From: Ryuthela nishihirai
Lineage: Eukaryota; Arthropoda; Arachnida; Araneae; Heptathelidae
Length of the DNA: 64,000 nt
Direction: 5' to 3'
Assembly (NCBI GenBank): GCA_038380435.1
Contig: JAWZYU010000034.1
Span: forward strand, 37,634,901 to 37,698,900
The translations under genes were made by a program, and so were the position numbers. Below the pieces are notes generated by a model. It was given only the letters and a program-made list of their open reading frames with translations. It was not told the DNA's origin and searched no databases. How positions within the stretch are numbered: position 1 is the first letter of the stretch; every line of letters starts with the position of its first letter. Below, in pieces: positions 11,601-20,310 of this stretch.

Positions 11601-14426
11601 AAAAATCGTTGCCAGGTATTTTTTCTGAATTCTGTAGTGTACCCCATAGTGTTCGTATATTTTTTTTGAGCGACTGTATATGCGCAAAGAGTTACTACCT
11701 TTGTAGAGTTCGTTTTAAAAAAAAACTCGCTCTGAAAACGCTAATTCTTAAATAAATACTTCACAAACCCTGATGCTGAACGGTTTTAGAAATGAAAAAA
11801 TAATTGGCCTCTGTAAAGAAAGCTTTTATGGAGAGAGTTAAAGCCTCTGTAGAGTTCTTGTTTGGAAAAATATTTGCTAAGAAATCTTCAACGCTGAAAA
11901 AAATAAACGCTCCACAAATATTAATATCGTATAATTTTATAGAAATACAGTTTCTATAACGAAAGTTTCACATCTGTAGAGGAAGTGCTTGCCTCTTTTG
12001 GAAAAGGTCCTAATCTCTTTGAAGAAAGTTTTAGCCTCTAGAGTTTTTGTTTGGAACTGAATAAAAAAACTCTTAAGAGTTGAAATGTTCCACAAATGTT
12101 AATAACAGCTTCATCTTCTGTAAAAGAAGTTTTGGTCTCATTTAAGAAAGGTATTTTTTCTCTGGGAAGAGAATTTTGGTCTCATTAGAGAAAGTTTTTT
12201 CTCTCTCTATGAAGAGTTTTGGTCTCATTATAATAATAAATTAATATCCCTCTCAAGCAGATGCTTGCCCTAGAGGTCTGACAGGAGCTGTCAGTTTAAT
12301 ACGCCATATTAGAAGGTATATGAGGATGGCGTGACCTCAGCAGAAAGGCATACAAACATCCATGCCTTACCCAGGGCTCGAACCCATGTCCCTTTTGATC
12401 AGTAGCCAAACGTGCTAACAACTCAGGCACAGGAAGGCTTGGGTCTCATTAGAGAAAGGTGTTTGTTTCTGTGAATTGAGTTTTAGTCTCAGTAGGAAAA
12501 ATGCTTTGGCCTTATTAGAAAAAGGTTTTTCCTGTGTGAAGAGAGTTTCGAACTCTCTAGTAGATTTTGTTTGGAAAAATTCGCTCTCAAAATATCTTTT
12601 CTACGCTGAAGAGTTTTTGTTTGGAAACATTCGCTCTCAAAATATCTTTTCTACGCTGAAGAGTTTTTGTTTGGAAAAATTCGCTCTCAAAATATCTTTT
12701 CTACGCTGAAGAGTTAAAGTTCCAATTGCCATGAACGATATAGTTTCGAAATGGGGAACGAAAAAAACTTATGCCTCAAATCAAAGATAATCATGACAGT
12801 CTTACAGTAAGTTTTGAATTGATTTATCAGTGTGCTTATTAACCAAGTTTTTAGGAAATATAAAGTTTTAAAAAAACAGCTTGATAACTTTTGAGGAATG
12901 CATAGGAGACTTTTCACTATAGAATTCCAACCAACGAGGACTTTGGTGGAGACTCTTAAATACCAGAAATTCTGAAAGTTGTGCAAGGAATTGAAGCTCA
13001 CATGGGTCATATGACATGGGACAGCTTTGAACTGTGAGGTTTTGTACCACTCCTGGGCTGGACGGGGGTGACTCAGTCGGTAGTGCGCCAGGCTCGTAAT
13101 CTGTAGTTCCCAGGTTCAAATCCCAGCTGCGTCAGTGTTGAGATTTATGTCCGCTATGGAGGTTGTGGAGAAATAGGCGTGTACACCTAAAGACTAAAAT
13201 TAGACTATATAATAGTTTGGTTCTTTCTAGGGTTAGTTATGGTAGTGAAACTTGGACGCTGTGTAAACAAGATATCAGGAAACTAGATGCTTTTGATTCT
13301 AGATGCTTACGCAGTATCTTGGGTATTAGATGGTTTAGCTTTGTAACTAATGATGAAGTTAGGCAAAGGAGTCTGCAACCTCCTTTAAGCAGCGTATTGT
13401 GCCGAGAGAGACTCCGCTGGTTTGGCCATGTTGCCCGTATGGATAATTATAGATTGGCGAACAGGGTTATGAACAGTGTGCCTAGAGGTCTCAGAAGGAG
13501 GGGGAGACCTAGGATGCGGTGGGCAGACAATGTCAAACAGGACCTTGTTAGAATTGGTGTGCAGTGGCCGGATGCAGAAGATGTAGCTCAGGACAGATAT
13601 GCTTGGAGAATTAAACTGCACAGTCTGGTTGGACCTCCATAGCCCATGGCTGCTTGAGGATGATGATGATGATGATCATGTTATACTATAACTATAGTTT
13701 TATCTCTCTATACATGGGTTACGCCAGTTACATACACATTTCATAAGGTTGAGAACAAAAGCATAAAAGGTTGAGAACCACTGATATATATATATGTTTT
13801 ATTCCCATAGATAAAATTATAGTTATAGTATAACTATCTATTCAAGGGGTACGCCAGTTACATACACATTTCCAGCAGGTACGTGAAGCATAAAAGGTTG
13901 AGAACCACTGATGTAATGTTTTCATGATTGAAGAATTGGCACCTGCATTTATCAATGAACGCATAAACCTAAATATTTCGTAAACAATAAACCCCCATCC
14001 TGTCCTTGGACAGAAAGGTCAGAAAAAGTAACGCTGCTGTCCGTCAGATGGGTCGTTAATCCGTGGCTCTGTGTGCAAGGGAGCTATTCCCTTTGGACAT
14101 TAAAGAACACCCTGGATGGCCGTTACAGGAGACTTCAATTCGGCTCCTAATGGTTGTCCAGTCAGAGACAAAACCCACCCTTCACTAACCCCTTGGGGTC
14201 CTTGTGATCCAGCATTTCAGTCCATTATGTTCGCAAAATTACCTTTCAGGTACAGGTTTGAACTGTGAGGTTTTGTATCACACCTGGAAAAATTCAACGC
14301 GAATAAAGTTCATTTTGCCTGTTTTTTCGCGTTTCGTTTATCTCTGTAATATTATGTTTATTTTTTGTTTAGGAGACTGGATTCCAGGAGATTTCCTCAA
14401 GACTTCCTCTGGTGAAGGAATCTACA
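2522..14426 (+). CDS. conu: Conundrum/ARHGAP18-family RhoGAP, N-terminal part (six exons)
   Basis: Join 2522-2630, 3702-3761, 7248-7420, 8567-8789, 11198-11307, 14373-14426: 729 nt, 243 codons, no internal stop, all AG/GT junctions and all phases agree. What is seen: an acidic start with LEDYWQEF, then DEGEAEEEWLREVGFENL, LLSTLTARQIAVVKKKLETV and DVRDVF, ending in RLPLVKEST. The same blocks in the same order occur in ARHGAP18 (EDYW, DEGELEEEWL, LSTLTRTQ, DVRDIF). Known role of the family: GTPase-activating protein acting on RhoA/Rho1, linked to ezrin/moesin, cell shape and polarity. The catalytic RhoGAP domain should follow but was not found downstream, so the gene probably leaves the window or has a very long intron. 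The ATG at 2522 is chosen for its G at +4 and because LEDYWQEF follows soon after; the frame stays open upstream to the acceptor, so coding could begin in an earlier exon. Confidence 0.88.
2757..2913 (-). mobile_element. SINE2, head-truncated, in conu intron 1
   Basis: GATAAATAAATACCCCTCAA at the tail end, GTCTGACAG, then CCATGCCTTATCTGGAGCTC. The B-box region is cut. Confidence 0.7.
3039..3538 (+). mobile_element. SINE1 with partial second tail
   Basis: The tRNA-like head GGTGGCTCAGTCGG...GGTTTGAGCCCC is followed by a body ending AACAACCCAAC at 3408, then a second 130-bp copy of the last part of the body ending near 3538. Confidence 0.9.
3702..3761 (+). CDS. conu: conu exon 2
   Basis: Acceptor CGTTTGCAG, donor ACAG|GTAAGT. 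Phase 1 at both ends; encodes EGEAEEEWLREVGFENLVDT across its junctions, the best-conserved short block of the ARHGAP18 N terminus. Confidence 0.9.
3974..4270 (+). mobile_element. SINE1 with internal deletion
   Basis: The A box TGGCTCAGTCGG is followed almost directly by the GGACACCAATGGGCTTGG body; the B box is deleted. Ends GGTAAAACAACTCAA. Confidence 0.85.
4362..4916 (-). mobile_element. SINE1, old copy split by unrelated DNA
   Basis: The tail part is about 4362-4525 and the head part 4733-4916 (ends GCTACCCCCGCCCC). About 200 bp of AT-rich DNA with an ATT microsatellite separates them. Reading the two parts as one disrupted copy is inference. Confidence 0.6.
4957..5340 (-). mobile_element. 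SINE1, near full length
   Basis: Runs from GTTGTTTTACCTCTGAGC to GAGCCACCCCCGCCC with intact inverted B and A boxes. Confidence 0.92.
5547..5798 (+). mobile_element. SINE1, interrupted by the next copy
   Basis: Starts mid-head at CGCCAGGCTCATAACCTG and is broken at GTGACCTG by another SINE1 in the same orientation. Confidence 0.8.
5799..6098 (+). mobile_element. SINE1 with internal deletion and extended 5' G run
   Basis: A G run stands in place of the GGGGCGGGGG leader. Part of the body between GACACTGATG and GAACACGCTGG is missing. Ends GGTAAAAGAACCCAC. Confidence 0.85.
6606..6989 (+). mobile_element. SINE1, full length, in conu intron 2
   Basis: GAGCGGGGATGGCTCAGTCGG to GGTAAAACAGCCCAAA, about 384 bp. 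Confidence 0.93.
7248..7420 (+). CDS. conu: conu exon 3
   Basis: Acceptor TTTTTTCCAG, donor GGAG|GTAAGG; enters in phase 1, leaves in phase 0. Carries LLSTLTARQIAVVKKKLE, a basic KKRRHPAKQR stretch and DVRDVF, matching the ARHGAP18 LSTLTRTQ...DVRDIF block. Confidence 0.92.
7557..8503 (+). mobile_element. Headless SINE1 with five tandem tail modules
   Basis: Five consecutive 170-180 bp body units end at about 7804, 7981, 8161, 8333 and 8503. Each begins near GTTAAAGAACACGCTGG and ends at ACAACCCAA; no A or B box is present. It fills most of conu intron 3. Confidence 0.88.
8567..8789 (+). CDS. conu: conu exon 4
   Basis: Acceptor CTTGTTTCAG, donor ACAA|GTAAGT; phase 0 in, phase 1 out. Encodes a Ser/Arg/Gly-rich, probably disordered linker (SRSLFKSASSENSDRPPYRG) typical of the variable region before the RhoGAP domain. 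Confidence 0.85.
8869..8910. repeat. 42-bp perfect inverted repeat
   Basis: 20-bp arms (GGAAATATTAGCTCGTTTTC and complement) with a 2-nt spacer, about 80 bp past exon 4. Confidence 0.85.
9046..9401 (+). mobile_element. SINE1, full length with short tail deletion
   Basis: Head GGGCGGGGGTGGCTCAGTTGG intact; the GTGACCTGGCCATTTAGCC part of the tail is missing before GTGCAAAAAAGTGCC. Confidence 0.9.
9443..9720 (+). mobile_element. SINE1, decayed
   Basis: Recognisable CCCAGGCTCGTAATCTGCAG and body with many differences and a C run; interrupted by the next copy. Confidence 0.65.
9724..10109 (+). mobile_element. SINE1, full length
   Basis: GAGGTGGCTCAGTCAG to GGTAAAGCAACCCAAC. Confidence 0.92.
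10110..10360 (+). mobile_element. SINE1, decayed, head-truncated
   Basis: GTCCGAATCCCAACTGTGCC (B-box remnant) to CTCTCAGAAGTAAAAAACAC, heavily diverged. Confidence 0.6.
10541..10922 (-). mobile_element. SINE1, full length
   Basis: Flanked by similar direct repeats GCCATACTTG (10531-10540) and ACCATACCTG (about 10923-10932), a likely target-site duplication. Confidence 0.92.
11198..11307 (+). CDS. conu: conu exon 5
   Basis: Acceptor TTGTTTCAG, donor CTCTC|GTAAGT; phase 1 in (completing a Ser codon), phase 0 out. Encodes VEVLRYEIRHSVQEGQPYY and ENKERPSGDVTL. Confidence 0.85.
11450..11676. mobile_element. CACGTG palindromic MITE, second copy
   Basis: AGTCGCTCAAAAA at the left and GAGCGACTG|TA at the right, with a TCACGTGA centre; the left arm carries an expanded T run. 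Lies 140 bp after conu exon 5. Confidence 0.8.
12231..12441 (-). mobile_element. SINE2 with 10-bp target-site duplication
   Basis: GGTCTCATTA at 12221-12230 and 12442-12451. Full-length: AATATCCCTCTCAAGCAG tail to a GGGCTCGAACCC B box and a decayed A box. Confidence 0.85.
12561..12710. repeat. Three tandem 50-bp units
   Basis: Each unit contains TTTTGTTTGGAAA, TTCGCTCTCAAAATATC and TTTTCTACGCTGAA; nearly identical. Confidence 0.85.
13057..13154 (+). mobile_element. SINE1 head only, fused to LINE
   Basis: The A box (TGACTCAGTCGG) and B box (GGTTCAAATCC) run to GAGATTTATGTCCGC and then change directly into LINE coding sequence. Confidence 0.85.
13155..13680 (+). mobile_element. LINE 3' fragment: C-terminal end of a reverse transcriptase polyprotein
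   Basis: One open frame reads WRNRRVHLKTKIRLYNSLVL, then YGSETWTL, LRSILGIRW, RLRWFGHVARMD, RRRGRPRMRW and YAWRIKL, the region after the polymerase domain of many arthropod non-LTR retrotransposons. The frame ends just before a GATGAT microsatellite tail (13660-13675), a common LINE 3' end. The reverse transcriptase core and endonuclease are absent, so it is 5'-truncated and dead. Clade not assigned. Confidence 0.82.
13676..13915. mobile_element. hAT-like terminal fragments, duplicated
   Basis: CATAAAAGGTTGAGAACCACTG-type ends occur twice (about 13763-13780 and 13895-13912), each preceded by ACGCCAGTTACATACACATT. GGTTGAGAACCACTG resembles hAT terminal repeats. An inverted ACTATAACTATAGTTTTATC block lies between them. 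Confidence 0.5.
13985..14255 (+). mobile_element. SINE1, decayed, headless
   Basis: Starts near CCATCCTGTCCTTGG; GGATGGCCGTTACAGGAG and CATTTCAGTCCATTATGT remain recognisable. Confidence 0.55.
14373..14426 (+). CDS. conu: conu exon 6 (last seen in window)
   Basis: Acceptor TTTTGTTTAG, donor CTACA|GTAAGT; phase 0 at both ends. Read in phase 0 it gives ETGFQEISSRLPLVKEST, like the segment just before TRIGDL in ARHGAP18. The other frame is open too but breaks phase with exon 5. The next exon expected (TRIGDL...LALIELTALFD-like) was not found. Confidence 0.82.
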
Positions 14427-14596
14427 GTAAGTGATGATTTCTTTTTAATCTTGAAATACTTTGTAAGTATGTATCAGATTTCATGTTACCTCCATTAAAT
14501 ACATTACATAGGAAAGGAATGTGTTGAACTGTTGTTTTTAGTCAGATCTGAGATATCCTCTTTTTATCTGTCTTTCTACCGTTTTTTGCGTGTCTT

Positions 14597-14806
14597 TGTG
14601 GGGGGGGGGGGGGGGGGGGCTTACTCAGTTCTTAGTTCAGCAGACTCGGAATCTGCAGTTCCAGGTTGGAATCCCACCCTGCACCAGTGTTCTGACTTAT
14701 CTCAGCTGAACCTGCACTGTTGGTCAGAAAGTCGACACCGACGGGCTTGGAAAGGCCGCTGTCCATCGGATGGGACATTAAGCTCTGTCTCCATATGCTG
14801 GATGGG
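14597..14806 (+). mobile_element. SINE1, left part of an interrupted copy
   Basis: Begins with a run of about 20 G, then a decayed A box and B box; broken at CCATATGCTGG by the next copy and resumes at 15204. Confidence 0.8.
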
Positions 14807-15186
14807 ATGGGGTGGCTCAGTCGGTAGCGCACCAGGCTCGTAATCTGTAGCTCCCAGGTTCGAGTTCCAGCTGGGTCAGCATTGAGATTTATCTCCACAA
14901 AATTCCCTGCCCTGCCCACAGTCAGTAAGGGACACCGATGGGCTTGGAAAGACCACTGTCCGTTGGATGGGATGTTAAGCTGTGGCCCCGTGTGTGGGAG
15001 AGCCATACCCTGTGCACGTTAAATAACACGTTGGATGGCCTTGACAGGAGGCTATCATCTGTCTCCCAACAGCTCTTCCAGTGGGTCCCCTTCCCCAACG
15101 TTCTCTGAGCCTTTGGGGTTCATGCGACCTGGCCATTTAGCCCATGGTATGCAAAAAAGGGCCGCTCAGAGGTAAAACAACCCAAC
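14807..15186 (+). mobile_element. SINE1 nested in an older SINE1
   Basis: CTCCATATGCTGGATGG (17 bp) flanks both sides (about 14790-14806 and 15187-15203): a clear target-site duplication within the older copy. Confidence 0.93.
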
Positions 15187-15350
15187 CCTCCATATGCTGG
15201 ATGGCCTTGATTGAACGTCATTTGATGGATGTCATCTAACTTCTAAGCTATCACTGGTTCCCTTCCCCCAACCTCTTCTGAATCTTTGCGGCCTGGTCAT
15301 TTGTTCCATTGGGTCCAAAAAAGTATCGCCCAGTGGAAAAACAACGCCAC
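15187..15350 (+). mobile_element. SINE1, right part of the interrupted copy
   Basis: Continues GGCCTTGATTGAACG to GTGGAAAAACAACG; diverged. Confidence 0.7.
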
Positions 15351-15484
15351 AATTTCCTCTGAAGTAACTACGAATTCAGTAAGCGATCTTATCATTGGCA
15401 TTATGTTTTTTACCTTTAATTTTAACTTTTTACCGCACATATATAAAGATAGGTTTGTTTTACATTTGTAATAATATTGCAGTG

Positions 15485-16165
15485 AAAAAAACTATTTGAG
15501 GCAAGAGATCATAATGGAATAAATGGACACCTATTTGAGGCAAGAGAGCATAATGGAATAAATTGAGACCTATTTGAGGCAAGAGATCATAATGGACTAA
15601 ATTGAGACCTATTTGAGGCAAGAGATCATAATGGACTAAATTGAGACCTATTTGAGGCAAGAGAGCATAATGGACTAAATTGAGACCTATTTGAGGCAAG
15701 AGAGCATAATGGACTAAATTGAGACCTATTTGAGGCAAGAGAGCATAATGGACAAAATTGAGACCTATTTGAGGCAAGAGAGCATAAAGGAATAAATTGA
15801 GACCTATTTGAGGCAAGAGAGCATAAAGGAATAAATTGAGACCTATTTGAGGCAAGAGATCATAATGGACTAAATTGAGACCTATTTGAGGCAAGAGATC
15901 ATAATGGACTAAATTGGGACCTATTTGAGGCAAGAGAGCATAATGGACTAAATTGAGACCTATTTGAGGCAAGAGAGCATAATGGACTAAATTGAGACCT
16001 ATTTGAGGCAAGAGAGCATAATGGACTAAATTGAGACCTATTTGAGGCAAGATATCGTAATGGACTAAATTGAGACCTATTTGAGGCAAGAGAGCATAAT
16101 GGAATAAATGTAGGCCTAATTTTTGAAGCAAGAGAGCATAATGGAATAAATGGGAAAGAATCAGT
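15485..16165. repeat. 39-bp minisatellite, about 17 copies
   Basis: The unit contains CCTATTTGAGGCAAGAGAGC and ATAATGGACTAAATTGAGA, with GATC/GAGC and GGAATAA/GGACTAA variants. Because 39 is a multiple of 3, one minus-strand frame stays open for 223 codons as a 13-residue repeat (LNLVHYALLPQIG). No splice sites, signal peptide or 5' context support coding. Confidence 0.92.
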
Positions 16166-16620
16166 TAAGAAAGAAAACACATTTTTCTTTCCCATTTTGT
16201 ACGGCCAGTATTTCAAGCAGCGAAAGGAAATGGGGCTACAAAATTTAGGCCATTGAAGCTAATGAATACTTTTCATAAGGAAAATGTATCCTCCTTCGAC
16301 AGGTCTTTTTTAATGTATTATTAACTACTCATTTCTCAATAAGAATCGAATTATCTGTGTTTGAATGATTGGCCAATGATGACTTTCTGACGATTGTGCA
16401 TTGCCATCTGTTGGTTAAATGTTGTAATCTGACAGGCATCTGCAATTGGCTGGTTTATAACACGAACTGGTAAAACGAAAAGCAAGAAAAAATATGACAG
16501 AACAGATAAAGGTTATAAATTATGGTCGTCTTTCATAGAGGGTGTCCGAATAATAATGGGGGTTTTCAAAACCAATATGTAAGAAAGTAATATTTGAATT
16601 GAAAGCTTAATTCAAATATT
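16166..16620. other. AT-rich DNA, nothing recognised
   Basis: No exon, SINE or terminal repeat seen. Confidence 0.4.
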
Positions 16621-16621
16621 T

Positions 16622-17073
16622 TTTGGGGGGCCGGGGGTGACTCAGTCGGTGGCGTGCCAGACTCTTAATCTGCAGTTCCCAGGTTTGAGTCCCAACTGGG
16701 TCAGTGTTGAGACTTATCTCCGCAAAACTCCCAGCCCTGCCCACCGTCAGTAGGGGACACTGATGGGCTTTGCGGCCTTTGAAAGGCCGCCGTCCGTCGG
16801 ATGGGACGTTAAACCATGGCCCCGTGTATGGGAGAGCCATACCCTGTACGCGTTAAAGAACACGCTGGATGGCCTTGACGGGAGGCTACCATCTGTCTCC
16901 CAAGAGCTGTTCCTGTGGGTCCCCTCCCCCAAATTGGCCAGGTCACAAGGACCCCGAAAGCTCAGAGAAGGTTGGGGGAGGGACCCACCTTCTCTGAGCT
17001 TTCGGGGTCCTTATGACCTGGCCAATTTAACCCATGATGTGCAAAAAAGTGCCGCTCAGAGGTAAAACAACCC
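16622..17073 (+). mobile_element. SINE1 with internal inverted duplication
   Basis: Normal head and body to CCTCCCCCAA (16931). Then about 45 bp of tail in reverse orientation (TTGGCCAGGTCACAAGGACC) precede the same tail in normal orientation, forming a hairpin of roughly 45-bp arms within the element. Confidence 0.88.
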
Positions 17074-18294
17074 AACCCGTAACATCTCTTGAGAAATGTG
17101 GCAGTCGCGTTCTTGTACTTTATGTATTTTAGATATAGCGCTCTCCAAAACCAACAATTTTTTTGTCGGATACCCTATATTAGAGAGCCCCCCTTTTCTG
17201 AGGGAGAAAGTAATAAAAAGAAATAATTTTAGAAATAGCCGAAAAATTTTTGTTTCGCCTTGAGTCGAAACTAAATATTTGCAGCTAACTAGACATTTCC
17301 CTAGTTCGATGATCTCCCGTGATGCTTTACTACTGAAGAATTTTTTAAACTTATTTGAATCGTAGACTAAATGAACGTGTGAAAATTGGAATGAAAAACA
17401 ATGGAAAATATTTATAGGATGTAAAGTGTACTATTTTGATTTCTAAACATAGTGTGGATATGGTTAAGTGATGCCATCCGATGCTGCAATATACAGGATA
17501 GTACTACATCTAATGGAAAGCACTACATGTCACTCTCGTGTGCTGATCGACGCAAAAGGAATAAAAAAATTTTTGTTCAAGAATGTTTTTTTAGTGAACA
17601 CACTGCCATATTTTTAAACAACGAAAAAGCTGCGTTGTATTACAGCGCCCCCAGTCAGCAGCAAACTCAACTAATGCCCAGTATTTGCGCCGGCAGGCAT
17701 TTAAAGTGTGGGCAGTTAACGCAGGTAAGTACTTATAGTTTGGTTTTGCGTTTACAGAGCTTTAATTTTCATTACAGAGCTTTAATTTTTCATTAAATAT
17801 AATGTCGAATTAATTTTCAAATTAATCTAGTTGTGATGCGACCTTTTAGATATTTTAAATCAATAAATACTTTGTATTAAATATCATTTTTTGGAATATA
17901 TTAAAAGTCTGATTAAAATGACTGATTGAATTTTACTCTAAAAAGTAAATTTCACAAAACTCTTTTTACCAACTTCGGCTTACTACGCTATTGCTCATTA
18001 CTTTACATGGCAGTGCCTTATGTAAAGTGTTTGCCGGCATGTTGTTTAATTTCTTCAGCGGTGGTCCCAGGATTTATATATGTATTTTTGGGGGGTGCTT
18101 AGTATTTGAGAAGTCCTCTCCCCTAAATCGCTTGCGAGTCTCTCAACTTTTGAAACTGGTTGCTAACTGTAGTCTAGCTCTACTGCATTTAACTTTTCAG
18201 ACTGTAAATTATCTTCAAGAAGTTATCAACCATTTTCGGAGTTGGTGGCGGCCTCGGGGGCGAGGGGGGGGGGGGACGTTAGGGAGGCTAAGAG
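17074..18294. other. AT-rich DNA; one weak exon-like block
   Basis: No protein match. A good donor (ACGCAG|GTAAGT at 17723/17724) follows an acceptor-like TATTACAG near 17645, framing about 79 bp that I cannot assign to any gene. A G run lies near 18265. Confidence 0.35.
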
Positions 18295-18666
18295 TTGGGT
18301 TGTTTTACCTCTGAGCGGCACTTTTTTTCACACCATGGGCTAAACGGCCAGGTCACATGGATCCCGAAGGTTGGGGGAGGGGACCCACTGGAACAGCTGT
18401 TGGGAGACAGATGGTAGCCTCCCGTCAAGGCCATCCAGAGTGTTCTTTAACGTGCACAGGGTATGGCTCTCCCACACATGGATACACGGTTTAACGTCCC
18501 ATCCGACGGACGGCGGCCTTTCCAAGCCCATCGGTGTCACTTACTGACTGTCGGCAGTGCGGGGAATTTTGCGGAGATAAATCTCAACGCTGACCGAGCT
18601 GGGACTCGAACCTGAGAACTACAGATTACGAGCCTGGCGCGCTACCGACTGAGCCACCCCCGCCCC
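18295..18666 (-). mobile_element. SINE1 with small deletion
   Basis: GTTGGGTTGTTTTACC to GAGCCACCCCCGCCCC; CGTTAGGG occurs on both sides (18277 and 18665 regions), a tentative duplication. Confidence 0.9.
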
Positions 18667-18902
18667 GTTAGGGGGGATAGTCCTAACCAAAGGCTAATAA
18701 GTGCTGGATGTGGAGTCAGGGAGAACCATTGCGCTGTTCCAATGAGTTCCGTTTTGAGTGTTGTTCACGATCCCTCTCCTCCATTACCCCCCAAAAAATA
18801 ATGGGGACATCATGGATGGGACAGCCCCTGGTTGGTGAAACTACAGAAAAAAAATATTAATAATAGGTATTCACAATAAGTATCTGTTAACCATATACAT
18901 TA

Positions 18903-19022
18903 AATCTGTATAGAGAAAAAGTTGTAACAGAGCACCTGACATATTATCAGGAATTCGTGGGTGTTAAATCTCCACGAACTTCTGATAATATCAGGTCTGG
19001 CAATTTTTTCTCTATACCCATT
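18903..19022. mobile_element. Foldback MITE, about 120 bp
   Basis: TGTATAGAGAAAAA at the left mirrors TTTTTTCTCTATACC at the right. The inner arms ATTATCAGGAATTCGTGG and CCACGAACTTCTGATAAT also pair. Confidence 0.7.
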
Positions 19023-19164
19023 TAATATAAAAAAAATATAGTTTCAGTGTGACCTTTTTTTCCAAATCCTGATCCTAAATAATAATCCTAATGTTCTAAG
19101 GTCAATAATTTTTTTAATATTAAACGATTATTGTTCGAAAATTGAAATTCAGTTAATTGTATAG

Positions 19165-20043
19165 GGGCGGGGGTTGCTCAGTCGGTAATGCGCCAGACTC
19201 GTAATCTGTAGTTCCCAGGTTCGAGTCCCAGCTGGGTCAGCGATGAGATTTATCTCCGCAAAACTCCCCGCCCTGCCCACGGTCAGTAGGGGACACCGAT
19301 GTACGTGGAAAGGCCGCTATCCGTCGGATGGGATGTTAAGCCGTGATCCCGTATGCGGGAGAGCCATAACCTGTGCACGTTAAAGAACACGCTGGATGGC
19401 CTTGACGGGAGGCTACCATCTGTCTCCCAACAGCTATTCCAGTGGGTCCCCTCCCCCAACCTTCTCTGAGCCTTCGGGGTCCATGTGACCTGGCCATTTA
19501 GCCCATGGTGTGCAAAAAAGTGCCGCTCAGAGGTAAAACAACCCAACAGCCGTTCCAGTGGGTCCCTCTCCCAACCTTCTCTGAGCCTTCGGGGTCCATG
19601 TGACCTGGCCATTTAGCCTATGGTGTGAAAAAAAGTGAAGTGCCGCTCAGAGGTGGCCCCGTGTGCGGGAGAGCCATACACTGTTCACGTTAAAGAACAC
19701 GCTGGATGGCCTTGACGGGAGGCTACCATCTGTCTCCCAACAGCTGTTCCAGTGGGTCCCCTCCCCCAACCTTCTCTGAGCCTTCGGGGTCCATGTGACC
19801 TGGCCATTTAGCCCATGGTGTGCAAAAAAGTGCCGCTCAGAGGTAAAACAACCCAACCCAACGCCGCTCAGAAGTAAAACAACCCAACATTAAAGAACAC
19901 GCTGGATGACCTTGATCTGTCTCCCAACAGCCGTTCCAGTGGGTCCCCTCACCCAACCTTCTCTGAGCCTTTGGGGTCCATGTGACCTGGCCATTTACCC
20001 CAGGTGTGCAAAAAAGTGTCGCTCAGAGGTTTAAACAACCCAA
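19165..20043 (+). mobile_element. SINE1 with multiple tail modules
   Basis: Complete head and body to 19546, followed by partial tails ending near 19652, 19855, 19888 and 20043, each closing with CTCAGAGG or AACAACCCAAC. Confidence 0.9.
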
Positions 20044-20310
20044 CCCTAATAGTACATAAGTGTATTCCAAAATATTTCTGTAATGATTCATCATTCTCAG
20101 TTATGAGTCGAATTTCTTACGGAGAATCGACGATGAGAAATTGATGTATGTAATCTGCAAAGCTCATCAAATCTGGAATCGATTTTGATGAGGAGGAAAA
20201 AAGGTTTTAAATAAATTTTTATTTAGATATTTATCTACAATCCGTTTTTGAAGTAAAAAAGTTTAGACACAATTAGGGTATAGAATTTGAGCTTTCAGTT
20301 CCTATGACAT

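Larger units (their letters stand above)
11690..12740. repeat. Decayed irregular repeat region in conu intron 5
   Basis: Words such as AGAGTTTTTGTTTGGAA, CCTCTGTAGA and TTTGGTCTCATTAGAGAAAG recur at irregular spacing, suggesting an old satellite. It includes three exact-length 50-bp units and a SINE2 insertion listed separately. No exon seen. Confidence 0.55.

Noticed and set aside
14352..14434. Alternative reading of conu exon 6 as GDWIPGDFLKTSSGEGIYS
   Set aside because: It needs phase 1 from exon 5, which ends in phase 0. The phase-0 reading gives SRLPLVKEST and fits the family.
15460..16131. 223-codon periodic minus-strand open frame
   Set aside because: Explained by the 39-bp minisatellite whose unit is a multiple of three.
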